From Alviniconcha marisindica (taxonomy: Eukaryota > Mollusca > Gastropoda > Provannidae), in the NCBI GenBank assembly GCA_018857735.1, contig JABMCL010000520.1:333501-397500 (forward strand): DNA of 64,000 nucleotides, given 5' to 3'. The position numbers and the translations under genes were made by a program. Below the pieces are notes generated by a model. It ran no database searches, was not told the DNA's origin, and saw only the letters and a list, made by a program, of their open reading frames with translations. Positions within the stretch are counted from its first letter, which is position 1, and every line of letters begins with the position of its first letter. This document shows, piece by piece, positions 21,118-34,862 of the stretch.

Positions 21118-21196
21118 ACGGAGTGAAGTTGAAGTGTGCCCTACGTTGGCATATAATCCACATAGTTCATTCCGTACTATACCAGTACACACAGTG

Positions 21197-21253
<57 letters not shown>

Positions 21254-24200
21254 CAAAATAATGATCATGATTATGTCATTGTCAGTTTGGAATGTTGTAC
21301 GAAAAAAAAGCTGTGGGTCTATTTGTTAAGGTCAGACCCTTGCGCAATGTAGTGCCTGTCTAACGAGTAATGTACAGGGTAGGTAGTGTGCTGTCACTGA
21401 ATCAGGGGGTGGGGCTGTTCATGTGTGTGGTTAGGGGGGGGGGGGGGGGGGGGGTAGACAGCTTGCTCCTGTCCCTGATGGACCTGCCATGGGGGAAAAG
21501 GTGTTGTTCCTGTAATCAGTTTTGCAGGTCATTTGCTTGAAGTTTGTCTTCTTGAAGTTCTTCTGTCCTCTTCTTCTAGTTTTAGCTTTTTTCTACAAGT
21601 TCTAGCTTGGACAGTCTTGCAGCATGGACCATTGAGTTGTTGCAGTATTTTGTCAGGACTGGATTTTGTTTGTTTGTGTCACTGTCAGTATAAGCTTAAA
21701 CTAAATTAAAGTGAACCCCCCCCCCCCCCCCCCCCCCCCTTGCTCTTCACAGCACCTTTCCTGTCTTGTCACTAATGTCACTATAGTCAGTGTCCTTTTT
21801 CTTGTATGGGTCCCACACAGCAATGGCATATAATGCTATACATTTCAGCCCAACTCTTATAAATTCCATATTATCTATTCCACACTCAAGTTAACCGCAG
21901 AAGCATGTGAAAGACCCTGGTCATTTTGCCAGAAGTGCCGGTTATATGTACAGTTAAATATGCATTAATCCCATTATATTATATGCCTTCTGAATGTGAA
22001 CCTACAGCTGACAGTGTTATACTTAGACAATAGTTATTGGTCGCCTACATAAAACAAAAAGTGTAAGCAATGTTAAAGTGTAAACTGGTGTGTAGTCTGT
22101 TGAACCTCATTAGATAATATATATATATATATATTGCTTCATCATTTTCATCATCTTTTGACTAAATTACCAAAGGACACATTTGTGTGTGTGTGTGTCT
22201 GTTAACAAGCATTTTTCTTCTCCAGCTATGCCAATGTGAATAACTGTTCTGTGCACTCTTTCAACAGGGATGTTTTGCATACAAAGCCAAAGGCAAGAAG
22301 AAAGTGGCCAGAGCAGGTAGGTAAAGCTGTCTGTCTTCTCAGTTCACTCTTATAATAATAGTTTTAATACTATTAATAGTTACACTTACAGGTTGTTGTT
22401 TTTTTAAATGAAAAGAGAGAATATATATTAGTTATAATTTATAAATGATAGATACTGTTATAGCAGTATTGCTCTATCACTTTGTATCAGTCACATCAGT
22501 TTACATTTGTGTGTCAATATGTATGTTAATTGTTACAGAGGACTACCTCCCCAGAGACAATGGAAATGCATCATTACAGAACACAGTTTTCCAGCATGTG
22601 TGGGAGGAGGTAGATACAGAAATTCAGGTAAAAGGTTTTAAAAATATGAATGCATGCACATGTACCATTATATGTGTAAATATGTATATTTCTTTGTGTG
22701 TCTTGTCACTGTCAGTATGTTCATCTGGTTGTGTCAGCATGCCAGTGAACATTTTTGTTTGTGTGTGTGTGTGCCACTGTGTGTGTGTATGCGCATGCCT
22801 GCCTTTTCAGGCTTCTGTATTCTATCTGTGTTGGTGTGTTTGTAAACATTTTGGTTATGCCCAATAAAAATTGAATAAAACCTTTGCTTCAGGCAACAAC
22901 AAAAACTATTTAAAAAATAGGGTAGGTTGTTAGGACACTTTTTTTCTTTCTTTCTGCTATTAAATTTAAACAATGTCTTCCCAGACAATGTTGGGTTGTT
23001 TTTTGGTTGGTCCCAGTCATTTTTTTTCTCCCCAATTCCAGATTTTGTATTCAAATTTGTTACTTGTTTGTATTCCCTGTTACAGATTTTGCGTTCAGAT
23101 TTGAACAGCAAGGTGTTTGAGGATCTTCTGGCCTTCGTTGGTCGTAGCCGTGAGAGAACTCAGCATCAAGGTGCTATCAGGGAAATCCCTGCTGCTGCCC
23201 TCATAACTGGTTGGTCACCAGCACTGAATTCTGAGTAAAGATCATGTGCTTATTCAAATCATAAAAGATCTGTTGTAGTAAATTATTCAAGCTGTTTTAT
23301 TTTTTACATTTTTGGGTTTCACTTTTACAGTTTTAGAAAGTGTAATCTTGTGTCTACTTTTTATGAGTTTTTGTTGCTGGTTTTGGTGTTTTACTTTACC
23401 TGAGGAATTAGTTTTCAAAAGAGATGAGATGTAAAACCAGGATCCTGTAGCTGTATGCTACAGGCTTGTGCATGTTTAGGATCCTGCTGCAATCAGATAA
23501 TATTGCGGACTCAATGCATTGGACTTGAGATCCAGGTGTACCCACATTATGGTACAGCTGTACCTGTTTGTCCTGGTTTACATTTTCTGAAAAGCACTCT
23601 TGTTTCTTGGTCTGTTTGCAAATTATGCACTTTTGAAGATTTCCATGTGTAGTAACTACCTGTAATAAACCTGCTGTTGATTACAGTTTTTGTAGATCCG
23701 CATCTTGCAACCTGACTTTGACTGAGGCGTAACGGGCTGTTGAAAGTATCCATTCATTGCTGTCTGCGTGTATTCTGTAGGTGTGAACACGCCTGACCAT
23801 GCAGTCATGTTCGCTAACCTGGCTGCCATGTTGACGGAAAGAGTGACCTCCCTGGTTGCTACCCTGCACGCTAAAGATTGCTCCACTGTCAAGGCGCTTC
23901 TGTCCAAACTGCTGTCCCAGCTTCTGTCTCACCCAGAACTGGTAACTCGTTTTCTGTCGATACTTCTTCTGTTCCACTTGTACATTTTGCTGAATTTGTG
24001 TGCTTGTATACATGTGTGTATCGTCATGGTTAATTGGGCATTAAGAACAAGTTTTTGAGGATGTACCTCTGGTGGAGTTTATGTACCTTGTATTTACTTG
24101 CATGCCAGGTGAGAGTTACTGTAGGTGACTTGGGTCTTTGTTGTTGTGTTTGTGCGACATCTTTAAGCACTTATTAACTCCCTTGTGTGTTAATGCATGT

Positions 24201-24535
24201 ATGTTTGTGTCTCAAGGTTTTGATAGTGGTATATATGTATATAATATTATATGTGTATATCTCCTCCATGGAACACAGGAAAGGGGCTGCTGAATTAATG
24301 TGTTTTTATGCCTACATTTTTTTCTTCTTCTATTTTTTCCTTTGTTCAGTTTTCTTGTTTGTCTGTTTTTCTAGATTGTGTATTTTTGTTGGTATCAATT
24401 TATCTTTTAACTAGCTGTGTTGTCTGCTTCGTCTGAATCTTTTGTTACTGAACTTATGAAGGATAGTGTGCTCATTCTAGTTGGTTTAGATACTGAGCTT
24501 TGCAAATCTACTTGATTAAGCACATGCGTGTGTGT

Positions 24536-24584
<49 letters not shown>

Positions 24585-27500
24585 GCATGCTTTTATGTGT
24601 GAGACAGTAACATCATTTTTAACAGTTTATGTATGGTTTGTGTTAGTATTGTTAATTCTGTCTTACTCTTAGTCATGGATTCTGTGTTTGTCTGAGTATT
24701 TTTATGAAGTGTTATGGACACTGGTAACTGAAAGTTGAAAGTGTACTGGCAATCAGTTTGTTTTTCTTGTATTTACATAAATGGTATATTCCCCCAAAGT
24801 TTTGTTATTGACAGAAGTTAAACAAAAACAAAAAACGCTTGTTGTTATGCACACAGTTTTATAATTTTTCAGAGCATGAGTGTTCTTTGTACCAAAAGTG
24901 CTAGAAGCACCAGAGTTCTATCAGTGACAGTAGTTTATATTTATTGTGGTCATGTGTTATTCCTGTGTTTTCAGGAATCTGTGGATGATGGAGATGAATC
25001 CGCCTGCACAGCCAGTCATGTGTGTAGCATGATGACGCTTGTCAAACACTACAGTACGTACAAAAACGTAAGTTTTGTACTTTTTGTCTTCATGGCTGCC
25101 TTCATTGGGTATTTGCCATTAGTGATTGTTACCTGTTCATTTTTTAAAAGAACCACCCTTCTCAAAACATGTTTTGTCTAGCAGGCAGAGGAGATTGAAG
25201 TAAAAACTCAAAATCAAGGATTTTGTTTTAAAATGCTTCCCTGCCTTGATTTTCTGTTCAGTGTCTAATCTCTTGTTTCATTTGTAACTGTTGGTTGAAC
25301 TGACTGTGCACATCAACAACAAACGAGCAACAAAATCAAAAAGGTTTTGTGGTAGCTGTTCAGTTAGCTGTGACATTAGCCTGATTAGGCACGTTTTGTA
25401 CACCCAGAGCTGTTAATCACCAGCGGATTCTAAATTGAAAGTAAAATCAGCTGGGCTTTTTAATGCAGAATTGTTGGTCTCAAGTGTTTATTTTGAGTTA
25501 TCCTAGCCTACCTGTTGGAGACAGGCCAGTCTTCATGGGTTTTGAAAAGACTGCTGCCAAATTATGAAAAAGCAGCTGTTAATGTTATTCCTGTCATTTC
25601 GGTAACTTGTCTGTCAGTCAATGAATGTTACTTTTGAAGGAGGGTGGTGGTGGTGGTGGTGGTGGTGGGGGGGCGGGGTAGCCAAAAGCTAACTGCTTTT
25701 CCGGACAGGACTGTAATTCTGCATGAGCTCAGCTTGCATTTTGGTTTTATTTATTGTTGTTTCTAATTGAAGGTCAAGTCTCCAGACAGGTCGTCACCAA
25801 AGAAGCGTCGCGTGTCCTCAACCAGCTCACCTCCTCCAGCCATTACTATCATCCTGGAGGACACGGAGAACTTCCCAGCCAGCGTTCTTCAGGACTTCGT
25901 CGTCACCTGTAGGTCAGTGCAGCAGCGCAGCTGGTAGGGCATCAGACTGAAAAAACAAGCGCAATACTGACGCTGTTTTGATTCCACAGTGTGGCAAATA
26001 ATTTTTCTCCTGGAGTCAGCCTTCAGTGCAAAGGGTGCTGCACTCCTATTTTCTCCATTTCTAAATCAATGCACGGTCAATCAAATTTCACTCACTTTCT
26101 CAGAAGTGAAAAGAGAGTAAAATATATAATACAGTTTTCCTTTGAGTTGATTTTTTCATGTTTTTCAGTAATCTGTTGAAAATGAACATAAAGAGCTGAC
26201 TAATTTAAAAATGGATTGATTTGACCTGAGAGCAAGGAAGTATGCACAGGAAAGAAGCAGAATTGCATTTACTCCCTTTCTTTTCATGATTTTTTTGCAT
26301 GATTTAAAACAAAACCTGGAAACAGTTTTTTCAACTCGTTTTTTTCTTCTTCCCCACTCTGTGATCAGGCACAGGGCAAAAAGGCTGTCCAGTAACACCT
26401 GTCTCTAAGTCAGGTGCAGGGCAGAATGTGTTACATAGTTTGACATCCTTTGATTCTGTCTGCAGCAACTACTTGGACCGGCTGCCCCTGGTGCTGGTGA
26501 TGGGCATCGCAACATCAGTCACCGCCATTCACTGCCTGCTGCCCACTGCAGTGTCCTCCCTGCTGTGCATGGAGAAGTTCCAGGCTCCACCTTCCACACA
26601 GTATCTGACATTGCTGATTGACAAGGTGAGCTCCGCCCTTTGAAAGGATTGGCAAAGTTAGCTCTGCCTTCTGCTGTGTGTTTTGATGTTGCTGATTGAG
26701 GTCAGCTCCACACACCAAGGACTGACACGGTAATCTCCACCTTCCATATTGCTGATTGAGGTCAGCTCCATACACCAATGACTGACAAGGTAATCTCCAC
26801 CTTCCACTATTGCTGACTGAGGTCAGTTCCACACACCAAGGATTGACAAGGTAATCCCCACCTTCCACTATTGCTGATTGAGGTCAGCTGCACACACCAA
26901 GGATTGACAAGATAATGTCCGCCATCCACTATTGCTGACTGCGGTCAGCACCACATGCCAAGGATTGACAAAGAAGCTCCACCCCAACTTTTGTTCAGGA
27001 TCTTGACTCCTGACTGACACAGCTTTGAGTAAGGTATGCTCCACCTCTGCTGAATGTGACAGTGTTGACTGGCAGTGTAAGCTCTGCCCTCCAGAATCTG
27101 AAACAGGTTGACAATGTTTTGGCATGAACAGATGTAATCCTGCTGGAAGAATGAGTCTGTGTGCACAAATTTTGGTAGGTGGTTTAGCAGGAGAAATGGT
27201 TTTGAGTGTTGATTAAGCAGGGTAAATGCTTTTGTTTGTGTAAACTGTGATCATTCATTTAGCAGACATTACAATTTTCTTTAGGTCGAAGTGTCGAAAA
27301 AGTGTGCCAATAACTAATGGTCAAGGGATTATATTTAGGTCTTGGAGCCCTTAAACAGAGTGAGATCAGAAGAGAAGAAAAAGACTAAAGAGAAAAGAAG
27401 CCCACTCCCTTGATAAAGAGCCTATTGGGTGCATCAGTTCCTCCCTGAGCCAGATCATTTTTTATTTTTTTTGCTCCCCCAAAGCCACACAGAGCAGAAG

Positions 27501-29325
27501 AGTTAAAAAATATGGTTGTGGTGTGGACCGTTGTTATGTTCGTTGCCGAGGTGTTTTGCGCAGAATAGTTTTGTATGTATACAGATTTTGATCATTGATT
27601 TAGTTACCAGAATAGTTTTGTGTGCTTGGATTTTGATCACTGATTTAGCCGATGGAACAATTTTGTGTGTGCAGATTTTGATGACCAGCAAGTTCCCTTT
27701 CAAACTGGGACCCAGGGTATTTCAGCTTCTGCTCGACATGTTTTTGTGTCACCACTTCTCCGTCATCAACTTTGTCACCGCCTTTCAGGTAGGTGAGACT
27801 TTGTGCATGAGCACTGCTGCTTTTTCAGAACCATGAAGTGCAGATGCATGATATCTTTTTCTTTTTCTTTTTTTCTTTTTTGTTGTTGTTGTTGTTTGTT
27901 AATTCAACAAATACTGTAAGCAACTCAGGTCTTTGTTGTTGTACTTGTGTAATGTATTTCAAGCGCTAATTAACTTCCTTGTTTGTTGATTTTGTTAATT
28001 CAACAGTTGCGATGTTTGAGTTGTATCAACTATAGCTGCCTGAGTTGGCTGTGAAACTCAGGGTAGGAGTAAGTTAATCACAGTCAGTCTGCTGTAGAAT
28101 CAGACTCCAAGCACTGGTGCAGGACATCCTGCCTCCAGCCACTGCCATTATGGTTATGTCATAGGTCTCTGAAAATGCTTCACTGGTGTTAAAATGGGAG
28201 TAAGTTTGTAACGGACATCTCAGGTTGCATCATGGGTTTCCTTTATAACCGCCCACATTGCTTACGCCATCACAAATAAGACCAAACTCATTTCAGGCAA
28301 AGCAGAACTCATTTTGTATGCATGGCAGACACACTTCATGTTTACATGTGTGCTTTGACACTACATTGTTTTCACAGCATCAGTGGACAGCTGCGTGGAG
28401 ATCAGAATACCCCTTCAGTGGCGTAACCAGTTCTGGCAGAGTTTGTAGGAGGGTGCCAGAAAGTGAGGCTTGGAGTGTGCTGTAGAACTTGCAGTGCTGC
28501 TGTTACACTGCAGAGCAGCACGATGCTGTAGAACTTGCAGTGCTGCTGTTACACTGCAGAGCAGCACGATGCTGTAGAACTTGCAGTGCTGCTGTTACAC
28601 TGCAGAGCAGCACAATGCTGTAGAACTTGCAGTGCTACTGTTACACCGCAGAGCAGCACGACTCTGTGTTACTGCTCTTGTGTTCACTTTGGGTATCATC
28701 CATGAGCATTCTGACACTGGAAAAGCAGAGGAAGGTTGAATGTATAAACTATAATCAGCTGTCCCACTAGCTCTAATTTTTAGCTGTAGCGTAATGATTG
28801 ACAGCTTTTGACTGCCTTGGAGTGGACTAGATTGCTGCATTATGAAACTTGGAGTGGACTAGAATGCTGCATTATGACAGAGTTGGAGCACCATAGATTT
28901 GTATCCTGCCTGATAAATGATACAGTTTGACTGTCCTGGAGCAGGACGATCCATGCAGTTGATGGGATGTTAAAATACAAGGACTAAGTGCCTAAGTAAC
29001 TGAGCCTGGAGTGGTTTAGATCACTCTACTGTGACAGCTTTTGACAGCCATAGATTGCAGTACTCTACTACATGATGGATGATACCTTCCCCCTTTCCCT
29101 GAAGTGCCTCAGGATGCTGCATTGTGACAGATTCTGGCTGCCATACATTGCAGTACTGCATGATGGAGCATTACACAAGCAACCCGCTGTCTCAGCTGTG
29201 CTGTCCACAAGAGATGATTCCACAGATAGTGAGACAGCTGTCCAGCAAGGACGTCCAACGCTTGCAGCAACTGCCGTCCATCATGAGGTCAGCAGGTCTA
29301 ATTGTTTTTCCTCTTCTAATTTTCC

Positions 29326-29400
<75 letters not shown>

Positions 29401-32400
29401 CTCTCTCTTTCTCTCCCTCTCTGTGGGAATTTGTTTGGAGCGGAAATTCTTTGTCATTTCCCTGATCAGAAAAGTCAGCTGTGAGAGTCACACCTCCCAC
29501 TCTACCATTTAATTCTTATCATGGGTGAAATTGAAACAAGAATCTCGCTAGGACCACTCTATTCCAGATGTGGGCTGTCATGCATCCACACATTGCAATG
29601 CTTTTCTTCAGTGTAGGGGCAGTCTTGAAGAACGTGATTGGGGTGGAGCAACTGGGCTAGATCCCCACTCCATTTGTGCCTGATAGGTGAAGCCATAATT
29701 ACATGCAGGAGAGCCGTAACTGGCAAACGTATTTTAATATTTTATGCCTGGATGCACATGTCAAGGCTGCTGTTTCATTGATATGGGTTGGGGGAAGGAA
29801 TGTGGGGGGGGGGGGGTCTTGGCGGGTGTTTTAAAAGATTCAGTGACTTGTAAAGTTTTGTTTTGTTTTTCAGGCATATTGAGCAGCTTCCCTCAAAAGA
29901 AGTGGCCAGCATTTTGCAGAGTGAAGACAGTTTCAAGGTGGGCAAGTTGTTTTCCACTTTAGGATGCGCCATTCCTTTTCTACCCTATTGTTCCTGATTT
30001 TGTCTTTCAATTTAAAAGCAACAACAACTGATAACAGATTTTTGTCATTCAAAGATTTAAAAAAAAAACTGATAGTGATAACGTTCACAACAAACCCCCT
30101 TGTCTGATTTCCCCCCAGAACATTGATGTCTTACCCTCCACTCCAGTAGCTGCACTCTGACTTTGTCGATTTCAGTAATGGAGTTTGTCCTGTCATGAAG
30201 ATGACTTCATGGATTTCAATAATGGAGTTTGTCCTGTCGTGAAGATGACTTCATGGATTTCAATAATGGAGTTTGTCCTGTCATGAAGATGACTTCATAG
30301 ATTTCAATAATGGAGTTTGTCCTGTCATGACGATGACTTCATGGATTTCAATAATGGAGTTTGTCCTGTCATGAAGATGACTTCATGGCTTTCAATAATG
30401 GAGTTTGTCCTGTCATGAAGATGACTTCATGGATTTCAATAATGGAGTTTGTCCTGTCATGAAGATGACTTCATGGATTTCAATAATGGAGTTTGTCCTG
30501 TCATGAAGATGACCTCATGGATTTCAATAATGGAGTTTGTCCTGTCCTGAAGATCACTGTAGCTGAGTTCTGACATGGGATTCTTAACCCAGCAGTCATT
30601 TTGCTCAAGCCCCAGCATTCTGTTTAGAGACAGTAAGATGCCAGTAGCAACAAGTCAGCTGCCTCTGGTCATCCCAAGGAGTAGCTTAAGGACAGTTTTG
30701 AAACATAGTGCTTGAATGTGACTTGTCTTTTTTCTCTCCTTTTCATGCGATTCAAAACAGATTGTCTGTGTGGAACCATAAATTGTTGTATATTGCATGG
30801 ACTGTGTGCTTTCATGCAGAAAATGGTTCAGCGTTTGCTGGAGCAGAACGACACAGTCCAACACAGAAGTAACGCCATCTTGCAGCTGCTTCATTCCCTG
30901 ACTTCCCACCTGCCTACCCGGCCTCTTGGCAAACAGGTGAGTGGTCACCTGCCCACCTGGCCTCTTGGCAAACAGGTGAGTGGTCACCTGGTCTCTTGGC
31001 AAACAGATGAGTGATCACCTGCCCATCCGGCCTCTTGGCAAACAGGTGGGTGGCCACCGACCTGCCCACCCAGCCTCTTGGCAAACAGGTGAGTGGCCAC
31101 CTGCCTACCCGGCTGCTTGGCAAACAGGTCAGTAGCCTCCCGGCCTCTTGGCAAACAGGTCAGTAGCCACCTGGCCTCTTGGCAAACAGGTGAGTGGCCA
31201 CCTGGCCTCTTGGCAAACAGGTGAGTGGCCACCTGCCCACCTGGCCTCTTGGCAAACAGGTGAGTGGCCACCTGCCCACCTGGCCTCTTGGCAAACAGGT
31301 GAGTGGCCACCTGCCCACCTGGCCTCTTGGCAAACAGGCGAGTGGCTAGGCTACCTTGTCTTCAGTCGTCAGTGTCACATTTTCCTTTTGACTGTCTGTG
31401 TAGATTTGTCTTGTAGGGTTTTAGTTTTGAGAAGAGTTTTGAATTCAAATGTATGTTATAAAATGAGAGTTTGATCATCCTGAGGTGGCTGTGTTGTTGA
31501 CAGGACTTTAAAATCTCTTACTAACTAACTTAGTGTCTTTCCGTTTCATGACAAATTACGTATTTTTCACTGAATGTGTGTGTGCAACATGAAATCTTGA
31601 CAGTTTAAATAATAATAAGAATAGTGGGGTCTTAGAGCACCCTTCCTCGAATGAGCCCTAGGTGTGTACATTTTGTACTTACAAAAAACTAAACAACAAA
31701 AAACATCAAAATGCACAATAGTAACATTTGGCATCAAATATTGGCATCAGTTTGTGATGAATAATTCTTTGGTGACTGAACATTTCATTACCGTGACATT
31801 GTTACCATGATAGCTTGTGACCAGTGCATTTTTATTACTACATAGTTTGGGTGACATGTTTGTTTGTTGTAACAACAGCGTGAAACTGAAAGCCATTCTT
31901 GCAACATGACGATTTTAATCACATATTCCCCTCACAGACTTGCCCATTGTCCGAAGGTACATACGTACCCCATCTCCCAGTCAGTTTTTGTGTTATGTCA
32001 TCCTTGGCAGTTCCTGGTACAGTAGAACCCCTTTTTAAAGATCACCCTAAAAATCAACCAAAAGCGGTCCTAAAAAGGGGTGGTTGCAAGTTAGAGGTTT
32101 GTTTTCATGGAAGATGAAGGGAGAGCTTCTGAAAAAATGGTGGTAAATAACGGGTCTGATCAGGAGGGTCTTCCATCATGGCTTCTGCTGTACCACAAAG
32201 GTCGTTGATTACATTAATCTGCTGTGTTGCTACAGACATGATGGTGATTACGGTAACCTGCTTTGATGTGATGGCTATGATAGTGGTACAATAGTCTGCT
32301 TTACTGTTACAGATACAGTAGTTATTACTGTAATCTGCTTTGCTGTTACAGATAGGATAGTGATTACAGTAATGTATTTTTGCTGATACAGATATGACAA

Positions 32401-34813
32401 GTGATTACAGTCATCTGTTTTTGCTGTTAGAGATATGATAGTGATTACAGTAATGTGTTTTTGCTGTTACAGATACAATAGTGAACACAGTACTGTGTTT
32501 TTCCGCATGATATGATAGTGTTACAGTAATGTGTTTTTGCTGTTACAGATATGATAGTGTTAGAAATAATGTTTTTGCTGTTACAGATAGGATAGTGTTA
32601 CAATAATGTGTTTTTGCTGTTACAGATAGGATAGTGTTAGAAATAATGTGTTTTTGCTGTTACAGATAGGATAGTGTTACAACAATGTGTTTTTGCTGTT
32701 ACAGATAGGGTAGTGTTACAACAATGTGTTTTTGCTGTTACAGATAGGATAGTGTTACAACAATGTGTTTTTGCTGTTACAGATAGGATAGTGTTACAAC
32801 AATGTGTTTTTGCTGTTACAGATACGGGAACTGTATGCAATGTGTCTGGAAAAGGACATTGAAGAGACTGAGTGCTTTGCAAGAGCCTTTGAGCTTCTTG
32901 GGTAGGTGTTTGTTGCCGTATTTGAGCTTCTTGGGTAGGTGTTTGTTGCCGTCTTTGAGCTTCTTGGGTAGGTGTTTGTTGCCGTCTTTGAGCTTCTTGG
33001 GTAGGTGTTTGTTGCCGTCTTTGAGCTTCTTGGGTAGGTGTTTGTTGCCGTCTTTGAGCTTCTTGGGTAGGTGTTTGTTGCCGTCTTTGAGCTTCTTGGG
33101 TAGGTGTTTGTTGCCGTCTTTGAGCTTCTTGGGTAGGTGTTTGTTGCCGTCTTTGAGCTTCTTGGGTAGGTGTTTGTTGCCATCTTTGAGCTTCTTGGGT
33201 AGGTGTTTGTTGCCATCTTTGAGCTTCTTGGGTAGGTGTTTGTTGCCATCTTTGAGCTTCTTGGGTAGGTGTTTGTTGCATCTTTGAGCTTCTTGGGTAG
33301 GTGTTTGTTGCCATCTTTGAGCTTCTTGGGTAGGTGTTTGTTGCCATCTTTGAGCTTCTTGGGTAGGTGTTTGTTGCCATCTTTGAGCTTCTTGGGTAGG
33401 TGTTTGTTGTCATCTTTGAGCTTCTTGGGTAGGTGTTGCCATCTTTGAGCTTCTTGGGTAGGTGTTTGTTGCCATCTTTGAGCTTCTTGGGTAGGTGTTT
33501 GTTGCCATCTTTGAGCTTCTTGGGTAGGTGTTTGTTGCCATCTTTGAGCTTCTTGGGTAGGTGTTTGTTGCCGTCTTTGGTTGCCATGGCACTGCATTGC
33601 GTCATGCTTATTGATACTGTATGACAAGACTATCAACATGACTTAACTGTTTAGTTTCCGGTTCAGTCCTGATGCACTTGTTATCTCTGCTGTGATCAAA
33701 TGGCTTTATTTAGTCAAAAGATGCTGTCATGACTGATAATGATTGTAATTATTGTGTTCTAATATGTAAATCAGTTGCCAGATCTGAGATTGATAATGAT
33801 TGTTCTATTGAGATTTGATGTTAACGTAGCCAGTACTGGCTGTGTTTGCTCACTTCCCAGGGAGATTTATAATGACCATAATAATCGTATTGTATATTGT
33901 AAAATGTAACCTTAAAACATTTCTTTTCCCAAAACTGTAGACCTGCCATGTTTTTTGTTCCATGCTGCTATCTTCATCCATCTCAAGTTTCTGTTTGCTG
34001 CCCGGTTTAAGCTGTGTATAGCCAGAAAGCTCATGTGTGCGGGTGTGTGTGTGTGTGAGTGAGTGTGAGTGTGTTCTAGATGGGGAAGGGAACAGGGTGT
34101 TTGCTAGTAGGGTTCTGGTAGTAGTATCTATGGATGGCAGTGTATGTTACCAGTTACACCTACAGTCAACAGTGAGCTACTCTCACTGCCTGGTAGAGTT
34201 CACACTGGTTTAAAAAATGTCTAGCATGATCACTGGCAATGTTTCCCTGCTGCAACTGGATATTTAAAGCACACATGTCTAGTGAGAGCAATATCAGGAG
34301 AGAAAAAAAAATTATCCTATAAAAACTGGTATGGGATCTTGATACATTTATGCCTCCCCCCCCCCCTAAAACAACAACAACAACAACAACAACCACTGAA
34401 AGACTGGACATCAGCCAACTTAGCCCATCACTCCAAGAAGAAAAGAGGGTGGTTGAGGGCGAGGTCAGTTCCTCCCCCAGACTTGGCTTTGAACTTGCAC
34501 TTCTTGATGAGCTGATGCACAATCTCCGCCATAATAACTCGGCCATCTCACCCGTTCCAAATTTTAATGGTGTTTCATATCTGGTGCACATCATCTGTTT
34601 TCAGTCTGACATGCACAGCTACTAGAGTTTTCTGTTTTGCTGTGCAGACTGACATCGCGAGACGAGCTGACAAGCCTTATGACGGACTGCATACGCCACA
34701 TGACGCACAGCGATGACCCAGTCCTTCAGGGAGTGTGCAGCAAGCTGAATCACTTCATCCACAGACTGGATCATTTAGAGGGTGAGTGTGCTGTGCATGT
34801 GTGTGTGTGTGTG

Positions 34814-34862
<49 letters not shown>

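Noticed and set aside
30889..33583. CRISPR-like direct repeats
   Set aside because: Units abut without unique spacers and each array matches the neighbouring exon edge; eukaryotic context.
32637..33605. Long minus-strand reading frame (322 codons) of repeated [13 protein letters not shown] residues
   Set aside because: It is the reverse translation of the 33-bp ORC3 donor array; the period is a multiple of three, so any strand reads open. No start context or splice support.
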